NCBI GenBank assembly: GCA_041821185.1
Contig: JBGUBD010000007.1
Location: forward strand, 186,001-250,000
Direction: 5' to 3'
DNA length: 64,000 bases
Source of the DNA: Phycisphaerales bacterium AB-hyl4
Lineage (GTDB): Bacteria; Planctomycetota; Phycisphaerae; Phycisphaerales; Phycisphaeraceae
How positions within the stretch are numbered: position 1 is the stretch's first letter; every line of letters begins with the position of its first letter. Below the pieces are notes generated by a model. The model was not told the origin of the DNA and searched no databases. It worked only from the letters and a program-made list of their open reading frames with translations. Position numbers and translations under genes: made by a program. Positions 1-9,216 of this stretch are shown here, piece by piece.

Positions 1-36
1 CGGCTAACTGACATTTCGAATGGCAACTCTTGAAAT

Positions 37-552
37 CTACTTCAAACTGCCCATGCCTCGGTCCTGCCGGGCCTGGTTGACCTGCGCGAGCACGGCAGGC
101 TCGTGGCGGAGCAGCTTGATCATCTGCGAGGTGGAGATGCCTTGGATCAGGGCGGCGCGGGGCAGGTCGTAACCCACGGCGGCGATGGCGTCGAGGGCCT
201 CGGCGAGCAGGGCGGGGAAGTCCGTGTGCTTGGGGTTGATGGCGAGGCGGTTGGCATTGGTACGCTCACGCCAGGTGGGGCTGGGGCCGGTGGCGGGGTA
301 GTCGCGGCGGACGTGCATGGCCAATTGGAGGCGGAGCCTGCGGAGGGCGACACGGCGGTTCTCGGCCTGGCTTCGGCGTTCGCTGGCCTGGGCGGCAACG
401 CCGGTGGGCTGGTGGGTGAGGCGGATGGCGGTTTCGACCTTATTGCGGTGTTGTCCGCCGGGGCCGGACGCTCGGCTACGCTGTGACTGGCACTGGGCAA
501 GCAGGTCGTCGTCGGGCAGCGCGGCGGGATGAACTTCCCCATCTGGGCTCAT
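37..552 (-). CDS. Peptide chain release factor-like (GGQ) protein
   Basis: The predicted 171-residue protein carries the class I release-factor signature GPGGQHRNKVETAI, with GGQ at residues 32-34, followed by a basic helix (residues 58-80). In this family the GGQ glutamine enters the ribosomal peptidyl-transferase centre and triggers peptidyl-tRNA hydrolysis. The protein has only the RF-1 catalytic domain and no codon-recognition domain, so a ribosome-rescue role (ArfB-like) or a planctomycete release-factor-like paralogue is likelier than normal termination. The frame stays open further upstream, but that part has non-coding character; the ATG at 552 places GGQ where the family expects it. 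No good Shine-Dalgarno sequence is visible. Confidence 0.85.
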   Translation of the reverse strand: MSPDGEVHPAALPDDDLLAQCQSQRSRASGPGGQHRNKVETAIRLTHQPTGVAAQASERRSQAENRRVALRRLRLQLAMHVRRDYPATGPSPTWRERTNANRLAINPKHTDFPALLAEALDAIAAVGYDLPRAALIQGISTSQMIKLLRHEPAVLAQVNQARQDRGMGSLK

Positions 553-694
553 ATCGGTATGGTAACGCGATCGGCCTCGTTGCAGGTCAAGTCGGCCGGG
601 GGGTGAGCCGACAAAGCAAGGGTGTCGCGCGTTTTCCACTTGGCCCTTGGCCACTCGATTTTCGGCCCGTTCTGCCCCGGAGTGAAGTTTCATC

Positions 695-1585
695 GTGAGT
701 GAGCCGACCAGTGACAACGCCGTTGAGACCAAGGCGGCGCAGGGCGGAACGCTGCCAGCGTTCGACGCGTGGATGGCGAGCAACCCGTGGCATCCGCGGA
801 TCGTGCCGTTCGCGGTATACCTCGTCTTCCTGGCGATCATCGAGTTTGTGCGCGGCTATTGGCTGCTGAGCTACCCGCTGTTGTATGGCGTGCAGTGCAT
901 CACGGTGGCGTGGCTGCTGTGGCGGTATCGCAAGCTGTTGCCGGAACTGACGATCAAGTTTCACTGGCTGGCAGTACCCACCGGCGTCGGGCTTTGCGTG
1001 GCGTGGGTGGCGCTGGGGTACGCGATGATCTGGCTCGCCCCGGGCTGGTTCGCAGCGGGCGACGAGCCGCATTACATGCAGGAAATGCAGGGCGAACACC
1101 CGGGCGTGTTCTACGTGTCGATGGTGTTGCGGCTGATCGGCATGGCGATGCTCGTGCCGCTGTTCGAGGAGCTTTTCATCCGCAGTGCCTGCCTGCGCGG
1201 GCTCCACTCAGCGAAGAAAACCAAAGCAGGGCTGGTGCAACTCGCGGAAGACATGCCGCTGATCGGCGAGCGCGTCATGCACACGCAAGCCGCGAAGGAG
1301 GCGGCGAAGTACCCCGCCGCGTTCACGCAGCAGTTGCGCGAGTGGCCGGTGGGCAAGTTGACGATGTTCGGCGTGTTTGCCTCGACGTTCATCTTCATGG
1401 TTCACCACCTGCCTCGCGACTGGCCGGGCACGATCGTCTGTGCCGCGGTGTGGTGCTGGCTGCTGTGGTACACGAACCGCGGCGAACGACGCATGGGCCT
1501 CGGGCCGATCGCGTGGTCGCATGGCATTACCAATGCGGCGTTGTGGTGGTGGTGCTGGCAGATGGGCGACTGGCAGTTTCTTTAA
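695..1585 (+). CDS. CPBP-family (CAAX protease-related) membrane protease
   Basis: The 296-residue protein has several hydrophobic segments and the CPBP (Abi/Rce1-like) motifs: FEELFIR (Glu158, Glu159, Arg163), a His pair at 237-238 and HGITN (His276, Asn280). These residues form the intramembrane glutamate/histidine catalytic site in characterised relatives. The layout resembles the CAAX-protease-related proteins that accompany exosortase systems; this is inference. The start is a GTG at 695. The last 18 codons lie inside a 55-bp sequence duplicated at 11497-11551. A genetic island has integrated there and left the C-terminus (ending GDWQFL) intact, with only a silent CTC/CTT difference between the two copies of the terminal Leu codon. 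Confidence 0.85.
   Translation: MSEPTSDNAVETKAAQGGTLPAFDAWMASNPWHPRIVPFAVYLVFLAIIEFVRGYWLLSYPLLYGVQCITVAWLLWRYRKLLPELTIKFHWLAVPTGVGLCVAWVALGYAMIWLAPGWFAAGDEPHYMQEMQGEHPGVFYVSMVLRLIGMAMLVPLFEELFIRSACLRGLHSAKKTKAGLVQLAEDMPLIGERVMHTQAAKEAAKYPAAFTQQLREWPVGKLTMFGVFASTFIFMVHHLPRDWPGTIVCAAVWCWLLWYTNRGERRMGLGPIAWSHGITNAALWWWCWQMGDWQFL
1527..1581 (+). other. attL, 55-bp direct repeat
   Basis: This sequence is identical to 11497-11551. It encodes the C-terminal residues of the CPBP protease, so the integrase appears to use a protein-coding 3' end as its target instead of the nearby tRNA gene. The first mismatch to the right is 1582 (T) against 11552 (C), followed by a shared TAA stop. Confidence 0.85.
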
Positions 1586-1665
1586 TCAAACCCCTTCATA
1601 TTAATTATTTACGATCTATCCCCGCATCGGCCTGATGCTGCGGATTGCTGCCTTGCTTTCGTCTG

Positions 1666-1687
1666 CTGTGGGGTCTATTGTGGGTAC
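1666..1687 (+). promoter_or_regulatory. Candidate left arm-type integrase site
   Basis: A 22-bp sequence ending in ATTGTGGGTAC matches 11381-11402 at 20 of 22 positions in the same orientation. The copies lie 84 bp inside attL and 94 bp inside attR. This placement fits arm-type binding sites of a lambda-type integrase. Binding is inferred from position only. Confidence 0.5.
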
Positions 1688-1724
1688 TTCACGCATCGGC
1701 ATCCGCCGAAGGGGAGTATTCAAC

Positions 1725-2846
1725 ATGGCGCTTTACAAGCGGGACGGTTCACCGAACTGGTGGATTGAGTTTGAATTCAACGGGCAACGGGTGCGGAAGT
1801 CGGCCCGCACAGCCAACAGGCGAAGGGCGGAAGATGTCGAGCGAAAGCTACGCCAAGACATGCACGACCACCACGTCTTAGGCAAGCCCGTGGTGAAGTC
1901 GATGACGTTCGAAGATGCAGCAGAACGTTACCTGAAGACGCATCTAAAGCCGAAGGGCCAGAAAGCGGCGACGGCCAGGAACGACGCATACAAAATCAAC
2001 ATGCTGGTAGATCGGGTCGGCGGCGGAAGGCTGTTGAGTCAGATTACCGCCTCATTTGTCGCCGCTTTGAAGGATGATCTACTAAAAGAAGGCAAGACGG
2101 ATAAAGACGGGAAGAAGTCGGGCCTTGCGCCGGCGACGGTCAACCGTGATCTGGCGATCCTGAAAGCCATCCTGCGGAAGGCTCACGACGAATGGGGATG
2201 CTTGGCGACGGTTCCCCGGATCACCTTGCTACCCCTCAATAACCGCCGGCTGCGTTGGCTGGACGCCGACGAAGAAACCCGCCTCTTGAAAGCGTGTGAC
2301 GATGCCCCGCACCTTCGCGACTTGGTTGTTTTCCTCATGGACACTGGGGCAAGGCTAACCGAAGCCACCGAATTGACGTGGGATCGGGTAGACATGGACC
2401 GGAAGCCACGTCCGTTGGTTAGCTTCCACGATACGAAGTCAGGCAAGCCACGAAGCGTTCCGCTTCCCGACCGTGCCGGACGGATGCTTGCACGGCTGCA
2501 CGCCGACAGGCCAAAGGACAAAGCCCATGTCTTTCTGTCATGGCATCCGAATTGGAAAGGCGGCCGGCATAATCCTCATGCCCAGCCATGCGGTCAGCCT
2601 CATGGCGCGTGGGCCAAGGCGGTGAAGCGGGCCAAACTCGAAGACTTCCGCATCCACGATCTACGCCACACTTTCGCGTCTCGGCTGGTGCAGCAGGGGG
2701 CATCCCTCTTTGCTGTGTCGAAGCTGTTGGGGCATGAGTCGATCCAAATGACGATGCGGTATGCTCATCTTGCCCCGGACGAACTCGACGCCGCTATCAG
2801 CAGGCTTGATCAGCGATCCACACAAATCGCCACGCCAGTCGCCTAA
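1725..2846 (+). CDS. Tyrosine recombinase / phage-type integrase
   Basis: The 373-residue protein has an N-terminal arm-binding region (about 1-55), a SAM-like core-binding domain (about 60-160) and a C-terminal catalytic domain. Catalytic residues can be placed: Arg210 (TGARLTEA), Lys238, His311 and Arg314 (HDLRHTFAS), His337 (GHES) and the nucleophile Tyr346 (MRYAH). The ATG at 1725 is chosen because GGGGAG lies 10 bases upstream; the frame is open further upstream without coding character. The gene starts about 140 bp inside attL, the usual place for the integrase of an integrative island. Its 3' end overlaps the convergent helix-turn-helix gene by 4 bp. Confidence 0.93.
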   Translation: MALYKRDGSPNWWIEFEFNGQRVRKSARTANRRRAEDVERKLRQDMHDHHVLGKPVVKSMTFEDAAERYLKTHLKPKGQKAATARNDAYKINMLVDRVGGGRLLSQITASFVAALKDDLLKEGKTDKDGKKSGLAPATVNRDLAILKAILRKAHDEWGCLATVPRITLLPLNNRRLRWLDADEETRLLKACDDAPHLRDLVVFLMDTGARLTEATELTWDRVDMDRKPRPLVSFHDTKSGKPRSVPLPDRAGRMLARLHADRPKDKAHVFLSWHPNWKGGRHNPHAQPCGQPHGAWAKAVKRAKLEDFRIHDLRHTFASRLVQQGASLFAVSKLLGHESIQMTMRYAHLAPDELDAAISRLDQRSTQIATPVA

Positions 2847-3175
2847 GCCGTGGCGATAGACAAGAACCGCTGTCGCCGGCTGACGCTGCTCGCCTTTGCT
2901 CGGCTTGTCCGTGGCACGGTGAGCACGTCTAGGGCCAGCGGGCCGGCGTCGTGGGCCGGGAGTCGTGACGTTTCGGGCTGGCTGGTGCATTGGTTCAACA
3001 GGTATTCATCTACGGCCGTGCGATGGTAGAGCACACGTCGCGAGCCGGTGGGCTGTGTACGCGGCAGGTTCAAGCGGTCCAGTGTTCGCACACTCACGCC
3101 GATGTGTCTGGCTGCCTGCTCACGATTCATCCACGGGCCAGACGACGCTGGCGCTCCTTGGAAGTGCTGATTCAT
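2843..3175 (-). CDS. Small helix-turn-helix protein, excisionase candidate
   Basis: The 110-residue protein has a MerR/excisionase-type winged helix-turn-helix at about residues 16-60 (NREQAARHIGVSVRTLDRLN, then RRVLYHRTAVDEYL). The C-terminal 40 residues are basic and without known motif. Such proteins direct excision by bending att DNA or act as small regulators. Its position beside the integrase supports a recombination-directionality role, which is inference. It is convergent with the integrase, overlapping its stop, and divergent from the methyltransferase gene, sharing the 262-bp region 3176-3437. That region holds a TTGACA hexamer at about 3392 but no clear -10. Confidence 0.65.
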   Translation of the reverse strand: MNQHFQGAPASSGPWMNREQAARHIGVSVRTLDRLNLPRTQPTGSRRVLYHRTAVDEYLLNQCTSQPETSRLPAHDAGPLALDVLTVPRTSRAKASSVSRRQRFLSIATA

Positions 3176-3437
3176 GTCTGAGTTTACTCCAGTAAAAAAG
3201 CAGGCCCTGACCTCGGCCGTTGTAGTAGCGTGCCGTAGTCAGGCTTGCATGTGTTTGTGTTTCTGATTCTGCTTCACGGTGGGGAGGCTTACTCGGCATC
3301 TATCCCCATGAAGCTGATGGTGAATGGAAATCTGTTAATCCATCACCCCTGCGACAATCGCCCCGAAAACCTTTAACATTTGCGTTTGACACGGATGCGC
3401 CGTCACCGAACCGCCTCACATCGGGGGTAGATGATTC

Positions 3438-6211
3438 ATGCCGCTTTCATGGAACGAAATACGCCAGCGTGCCATCACCTTCGCCCGCGACTGGTCCGAC
3501 GCCTCACGCGAACGCTCCGACGCGCAGACGTTCTGGAATGAATTTTTTGAAGTGTTCGGCATCCGCCGGCGAACCGTCGCTACGTTCGAAGAACCCGTAC
3601 GCAACCTCGGCGGCGCAACCGACTTTATCGACCTGTTCTGGAAAGGCCGGCTCATCGCCGAGCACAAGTCGCGCGGCCGCGACCTCGGCAAAGCCCACAC
3701 ACAAGCCAACGATTACATCCAATCCCTCGCTCGCGAAGGCCGGCACGACGAAATCCCCCGCTACATCCTCGTATCCGACTTCGCCCGCTTCGCCCTGCAC
3801 GATCTCGAAGAATCCGACCCCGCCAAGGCGACCATCGAATTCACGCTGGATCAGCTACCCCGCCGCATCCGCGCCTTCGCCTTCATCGCCGGCTATGAAA
3901 CCCGCCGACTCGACGCTGAAGACCCCGCCAACCTCAAAGCCACCGCACTGCTGGCCAACCTCCATGACCGGCTCGAAGACGGCGGATACACCGGCCACGA
4001 CCTCCAGCGCTTCATGGTCCGCATCCTGTTCTGCCTGTTCGCCGAAGACACCGGCATCTTCGAACCAGACGCCTTCACCAACTTCCTCCGCGACAACACC
4101 CGCCCGGACGGCTCGGACCTCGGCCCGCAACTCGCATGGTTCTTTGCCGTCCTCAACACCGACTATGACCAACGGCAACGTAACCTCCCCGAAGACCTTG
4201 CCAACCTCCCCTACGTCAACGGTGAACTGTTCGCCGAACAACTCCGCTTCGCCTTGTTCGATGCTCCGATGCGCGAAGCCCTCCTGAACGCGACGAACTT
4301 CCATTGGGAAAAGATCAGCCCGGCCGTGTTCGGCTCGCTTTTCCAGTCCATCATGGAAGACCGCGCCCGCCGGCAGATCGGCGCGCATTACACCAGCGAA
4401 CGCGACATCCTCAAACTCATCCGTTCCCTGTTCCTAGACGACCTCCGTGCTGAATTCGAAAAGGTTCGCCACGACAAGAACGCCCTCGCCCGCTTCAACC
4501 GCAAACTTGGCGAACTGCGATTCCTCGACCCGGCTTGCGGCTGCGGTAACTTCCTCGTCATTGCCTACCGCGAACTGCGCCAACTCGAAATGGACGTGCT
4601 CCAGACCCGCTTCGGCGATATGCCCAGCGAAGGCGACCTCCGCGCCAACGCCCAGCTCAACGTCGGGCAGTTCTACGGTATCGAGATCGAAGAATGGCCC
4701 GCCCGCATCGCCGAAGTCGCCATGTGGCTCATGGACCACCAGATGAACAGCGAACTGTTCGAGCGCTTCGGCCAGGCAAAGGCGACCACGCCGCTGACGC
4801 GCTCGCCGCACATTCAGCAGGCTAACGCGCTACAGATGGACTGGAACGAACTGCTGCCGGCCGGTGAATGCAGTTTCGTGTTGGGGAATCCACCGTTTGT
4901 TGGGGGCAAATACCAAACGCCCGAGCAGCGCGAGGACATGAAAGCGTTGATCGGCCACGTATCCGGTTATGGCCTGCTCGACTTTGTGACTGGGTGGTAC
5001 TTCAAGGCAGCGGACTACATCGCGGAGCACGCCATCCGAGTGGCTTTCGTCTCGACAAATTCCATTTGCCAGGGCGAACAGGCCGGCGTGCTGTGGGGCG
5101 CTCTGCTTGGGCGAGGCGTGCGAATCCATTTCGCCCATCGCCCGTTCGCATGGGCCAGCGAGGCTCGCGGCAAGCACACGTTCACGTTGTAATCGTCGGG
5201 TGGGGCCGACAGGATTTCAGTCCCAAACGCCTCTACGATTACGAAACGGACGATCAGCATCCGACTGTTACGGAAGCAAGGGACATTTCGCCGTATCTCG
5301 TTGAAGGCCCGCCCCTCGCAATCACCAGCCGTTCGCGACCATTGTGCGACGTGCCGACAATCGGCATCGGCAACAAACCGATTGACAATGGGTCTTACCT
5401 CTTCACGCCGGATGAGAAGCAGGCATTCTTGGCTCGCGAGCCCGCTGCGGAACCCTACTTTCGACCGTGGATCGGCTCGAAGGAGTTTTTGCAAGGCATC
5501 GAACGTTGGTGCCTGTGGCTTGGAGATTGCCCACCCCACGAACTTCGCACCATGCCGCTGTGTATGCAGCGCGTTGCTGAGGTGCGAGCGTTTCGATTGG
5601 CGAGTAAGAGCACACCGACACAACGGCTTGCCGACACGCCTCAGCGCTTCCACGTCGAGAATATGCCGGATGACCCGTTTCTTGTCGTGCCGAAAGTGTC
5701 ATCAGAGCGACGAGCGTACATTCCTATTGGTTTTGTCAGCCCACCTGTGCTTGCTAGCGACCTCGTGTTTCTCGTGCCTCATGCCACACCGTACCACTTT
5801 GGCATGCTTTCTTCCGCAATGCACATGGCATGGATGCGCCAAGTCTGCGGTCGGCTCGAATCCCGTTATCGCTACTCGGCAAATCTCGTTTACAACAACT
5901 ACCCTTGGCCGCAGGAAGTCAGCGACAAGCAGCGGGAGCGGGTGGAGAAGGCGGCGCAAGGGGTGCTTGACGCGCGGGCTCAGTTTCCCGATGCAACGCT
6001 GGCGGACCTATACGACCCGATCGCGATGCCGGCGGTGCTTCGCAAGGCGCATGCCACACTGGACCGGGCCGTGGACGCCTGCTATCGCCGGCAACCGTTC
6101 ACCAGCGAGCGCCAGCGGCTGGAGTACCTGTTCGCCTTGTACGAAACCCTGCTGGCCCCGCTGACGCCGGCGAAGAAGCCTCGCCGCACCCGGCGGGCAC
6201 GAACCACTTAG
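3438..6211 (+). pseudogene. MmeI-like type IIL restriction-modification enzyme, frameshifted
   Basis: Two overlapping frames together encode one protein of about 924 residues, the size of MmeI-family fused endonuclease-methyltransferases (MmeI itself is 919). The first frame (3438-5192) holds the nuclease motif D65-X9-E75-X-K77, a helical spacer, SAM motif I DPACGCGNF (364-372) and motif IV NPPF (484-487), an adenine-N6 methyltransferase signature. The second frame, open to 6211, holds the rest of the methyltransferase, the target-recognition region and the C-terminal helices. Reading passes from one frame to the other near 5174, where an AAG GCA junction expected from the family appears to have lost one G. 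As written, the first product stops at residue 584 and lacks specificity. A sequencing error is possible. Confidence 0.8.
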
Positions 6212-6230
6212 GCGTTACCGCCAAGGGGGA

Positions 6231-7160
6231 ATGATGACAGAAGAGAATGTGCGGGAAGATCGAATCCATATCCGCTTTGAAGGCGGTCTGGCCGATCAGA
6301 ATCGGATACCTGTTCAGGAATTCATTACCTCGCTGGACGGCTGGCATGACTTTCTTGATCTGTCCACGACCGCCTTTCTGACCGGTCGCTTGACCACCGA
6401 CCGCCTCCCATCCGACCGCCGGGTTCGGTACGAAATTCAGACGGTGCGTGAAGGCTCGGTCGAGGTCATTCTTGAAACTGTCGGCTTATGGGCTGCCCAG
6501 GGGATCGTTGGAGGCGGTGCCGCTGGTATCACGTTCGCAACAGGCCGAGCCCTATGGCGGTGGCGTCATGCGCTCTTCAACCGGCAAGTCCAATCGCATC
6601 GCGATGATGCAACGATTGAAGAAGCTGCCGCCGCGCTTGCTCACATGGCGAGGGAGCACCAAATTGCCGTCGGTGACGAAGATGATCCGGCCGATTATGT
6701 GGAGCGGATTGACGCGACGATGAAGCGTGCTGTTCGGCCGGTGACACAATCCGTCACTCATGTCTCGATGCGTGGCGAACTTGGGACGGAGATCATCACA
6801 GCGGCGTCATCACAGAAAAGAGCGCTCGACAACGACTATTCCTCGGTGAAGCAGCCGGAGCGTGTCGGTGATTTCGAGGCGAGGGAAGTCATCTTTCGCC
6901 GTATCAACATTGAGTCTGGCAGCGCTTCGGTAACATTTGTTGATCCACATGATGAGGATGAGGTGGGCATCAAGCGGTGTTGGATCATTGACGCAAACCT
7001 ACGAACGAAACGTGATCCTTACACCGGCTCGATGCACAAACGATCACCGCTTCAGGTTCTTGCCCGCAAAAAAGTTTTGAACAGCGAAACCGGTGCGGTT
7101 CGATGGGAAGTTACTGCGGATCAAGATGAGGCTGGCAGGCACCTGTTCAACCGTGAATGA
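6231..7160 (+). CDS. Unassigned protein linked to the restriction-modification gene
   Basis: The 309-residue protein starts 19 bp after the restriction-modification frame ends and is probably cotranscribed with it. The N-terminus (residues 10-45) looks like a small globular beta/alpha domain. A glycine- and alanine-rich hydrophobic stretch lies at about 83-105, and the C-terminal half is mixed alpha/beta with many charged residues. I do not recognise catalytic motifs. Two ATGs in tandem (6231, 6234) follow an AAGGGGGA sequence; the second has the better spacing. Position suggests a role tied to the defence enzyme or the element, but no function can be read from the sequence. Confidence 0.75.
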   Translation: MMTEENVREDRIHIRFEGGLADQNRIPVQEFITSLDGWHDFLDLSTTAFLTGRLTTDRLPSDRRVRYEIQTVREGSVEVILETVGLWAAQGIVGGGAAGITFATGRALWRWRHALFNRQVQSHRDDATIEEAAAALAHMAREHQIAVGDEDDPADYVERIDATMKRAVRPVTQSVTHVSMRGELGTEIITAASSQKRALDNDYSSVKQPERVGDFEAREVIFRRINIESGSASVTFVDPHDEDEVGIKRCWIIDANLRTKRDPYTGSMHKRSPLQVLARKKVLNSETGAVRWEVTADQDEAGRHLFNRE

Positions 7161-7340
7161 TGACTTCGGGGGATACTGTCTGCCGGCGGCGACGGCGACG
7201 CAAGTCGGCGGAACGCTCCCGCATTGCTTAGTGGCCTGCTTACTGCTCGGTGCCTCACATGCTGGCACGTCAGCACATCCGAAGGGTGAAGACGGCTCAC
7301 GGTCCGCCTTGGAAGCCGGCGGGCGGAATGTGCCGATATG

Positions 7341-7661
7341 TCAGTCATTCCAGCCCAGGTCATCAGCGACACGATTACGGGCTGCCCGAAGCTGGATCAC
7401 AAGCGGGTCATCCGGCTTGCCCCCTTGCTGTGATTCGAGCCGGTTTTCTTCAACGAAAATCGAATCGTAAAGCATTTCCCGCTTCGCTGCGTTCATGCTG
7501 CCGGACATGGGCCGGGCTTCAGTGCTGCCGGCGGCCTGAAGCTTCGCCTTCATGTGGTGGCGAATCTTTCGCTTGATGCTCTGGCTGCTGATCGGCTTCA
7601 GGTATTGTGAGACGGACGATAGCTTGCCCTCGCGTGAGGGTTGAACGGTGGTGGTGGTCAT
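7341..7661 (-). CDS. Hypothetical basic protein (island cargo)
   Basis: The 106-residue protein starts MTTTTVQPSREGKL and is rich in Arg and Lys in its middle part (SIKRKIRHHMKAKLQ), then acidic and helical toward the C-terminus. The ATG at 7661 is preferred over the earlier one at 7727 because AAGGAA lies 6-7 bases upstream. No family is recognised. It precedes no obvious partner, and the next minus-strand gene upstream is 155 bp away. Confidence 0.5.
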   Translation of the reverse strand: MTTTTVQPSREGKLSSVSQYLKPISSQSIKRKIRHHMKAKLQAAGSTEARPMSGSMNAAKREMLYDSIFVEENRLESQQGGKPDDPLVIQLRAARNRVADDLGWND

Positions 7662-7816
7662 GTCTTTCCTTGTGGTGGGTGGGGTGATCGGCCCAGCGTT
7701 GCCGCTAGGGTTTGAAACGGCCCACATGCTGGCACTTCAGCAGGTCCGAAGCTTGAAGGTGGGCGATGGGGTGGTTGATGATGCCGATAATGAAGAAAGC
7801 TGCATATGTAAGCCAT

Positions 7817-8350
7817 TCAGTCATCATGCTTGGCAGGCTCGGCGTTGGGCTGTCGATGATCTTCGGTCTTCTGCCGTAGCTGCCGTGGCTGCCGTGGCGT
7901 CTGTGGGATCACGTTCAGGTTTTCACGCCGAAGGTTCAGGCGGTTCCCATCCCGATATTTCACTCGCTCACCCTTCCCGGCGTCCACGATGATCCGGGCA
8001 GCGGTGACAAGCTCGCCAGGGCCGAAGCGTTGCTGACTGTCGGCGATGCGTACGTACTGGTGGCCGGGGCCGGCGGCGTTGTAGCACCAACCGGTAGTCA
8101 TGTTCATCGCAGCCAGCCGGCGGTAATCCTGTGGCCACAACTTCGCTTCATGGATGCCATCGGAAAGCGGCACCTTCATCACCTTCGCCCCGTCATGGTC
8201 GATGGCTTCATACGCCGGGCCTGACTTCGGGGGACGCCGGCGTGGTCGGCCGCCACCCCTCGGGGTGGGCAGGTCCACTTCAACGCCAAGGTATTTCTTA
8301 ACTGCTCGCTGTGTTCGTCGGTGCATTGTGGGTGGTGCCATCGTGTTCAC
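7817..8350 (-). CDS. HNH/AP2-like DNA-binding protein, degenerate
   Basis: The 177-residue protein contains VKYRDGNRLNLRRENLNVI at about residues 130-148. This resembles the final strand and helix of HNH homing-type endonucleases (form: DGnpLNnRrsNLrvv), but the expected catalytic His before Asp-Gly is replaced by Tyr-Arg. Such remnants often keep DNA binding without cleavage. The N-terminus is basic and proline-rich. The start is a GTG at 8350 preceded by GGAAGGA; an in-frame ATG at 8341 is the alternative. It is island cargo of unknown role. Confidence 0.6.
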   Translation of the reverse strand: MNTMAPPTMHRRTQRAVKKYLGVEVDLPTPRGGGRPRRRPPKSGPAYEAIDHDGAKVMKVPLSDGIHEAKLWPQDYRRLAAMNMTTGWCYNAAGPGHQYVRIADSQQRFGPGELVTAARIIVDAGKGERVKYRDGNRLNLRRENLNVIPQTPRQPRQLRQKTEDHRQPNAEPAKHDD

Positions 8351-9011
8351 GTTGTGTAATTCCTTCCAAGGGGAGAACAGGGGGTGATTGATCCATGCCC
8401 ACTACAAAGGGCAAAAAACAAGGGCCGAGTGAGCCGTTAAGCCCACCCGGCCGCGTCATCAGAGCCGGCCTTGTCACCACTACCACCACCACCACGGGCC
8501 GGTATCGCTTCGCTGATCGGCGGGGACACGTCACGCCAGCCGGGGCCGGCTATCGCGTCCGCCCAGGCCAACCAGCGGGAGAATTGGGGGCTTACTACAA
8601 AGGCCAGAGAACATTGATCCAAAAATGTGTGGGTGAAAATTCTTCAGGTGAACGGGTGGCGCGCTGATTCACGTTCTGTTACAACGGTCCCCGCAACGCT
8701 CACCGGGCCGCGTTACGGTCCACCGGGCTTCACTGATTCGATGGGAGATTCGAGATATGGGAATTAGGCACATGCTCATGGAAGTGTTCTGCGAATCGTT
8801 CCGGCGGGTCACTGGCCTTGGGCTGTACGTTGGTCGGTCGTGGGCCATGCCTCACACTTGCCGATTCGGAATCATCAGGGATCGGGGGTGCGTTGCGATG
8901 TACGCTGGGCCGGTGGGAATGATGGTGGACAAGGCGCGATGGTGGTGATGATGATGAACACAGCCACCGACAAGCCCACGGCATGAACGCCGGGGCATCC
9001 AGAGAACACCT
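8351..9011. other. Gene-poor cargo region
   Basis: Apart from the weak frame at 8437-8622, no gene can be supported here. Short frames on both strands (63 codons plus at 8757, 84 codons minus at 8984) overlap each other and have no recognisable content. A GGGAG lies 10 bases before the 8757 ATG, and a plus-strand terminator-like hairpin follows at 9012, so a short plus-strand transcript is conceivable. Confidence 0.4.
8437..8622 (-). CDS. Possible small hypothetical protein
   Basis: A 61-codon frame begins with TTG (8622) and reads MDQCSLAFVVSPQFSRWL, with a Gly-rich patch (ARGGGGSGDKAG) near the end. Codon usage is plausible and the orientation matches the other cargo genes, but there is no good ribosome-binding site and no family is recognised. 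It may be chance. Confidence 0.25.
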   Translation of the reverse strand: MDQCSLAFVVSPQFSRWLAWADAIAGPGWRDVSPPISEAIPARGGGGSGDKAGSDDAAGWA

Positions 9012-9050
9012 AAAGGGAACCTTCGGTAAGCCGTGGGTTCCCTTTGGTTT
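9012..9050 (+). terminator. Rho-independent terminator-like hairpin
   Basis: A perfect 10-bp stem (AAAGGGAACC at 9012-9021, GGTTCCCTTT at 9036-9045) with a 14-base loop is followed by GGTTTTAT. The T-run lies on the plus strand, although no confident plus-strand gene precedes it. Confidence 0.55.
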
Positions 9051-9053
9051 TAT

Positions 9054-9140
9054 CTATAGGGAATACACATACAGGAACACATATAAACAGAGTAGTGGAC
9101 AACCATAGGGAACCTGTGGTTCTCTTTAGAATACCTATAG
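9054..9140. repeat. AT-rich inverted repeats
   Basis: CTATAGG at 9054-9060 is mirrored by CCTATAG at 9134-9140. Inside lies a short hairpin, AGGGAACC (9107-9114) with GGTTCTCT (9118-9125), which repeats the stem sequence of the hairpin at 9012. The stretch is far more AT-rich than its surroundings. This is a likely non-coding control or recombination region of the island. Confidence 0.5.
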
Positions 9141-9216
9141 TTACCCCCCTTACCCCCCATCACGCTACCATCCCCCTCATGCTGGTAGTGTGTTTCTGCT
9201 CGGATTGTGTGTGCGT

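Noticed and set aside
769..1635. 288-codon plus-strand frame overlapping the CPBP protease gene
   Set aside because: It is an out-of-frame shadow of a gene with intact EExxxR and HxxxN motifs.
8730..8984. Opposed short frames (84 codons minus; 63 codons plus from 8757)
   Set aside because: They overlap each other, neither has a known motif, and the only support is a weak GGGAG upstream of the plus frame.
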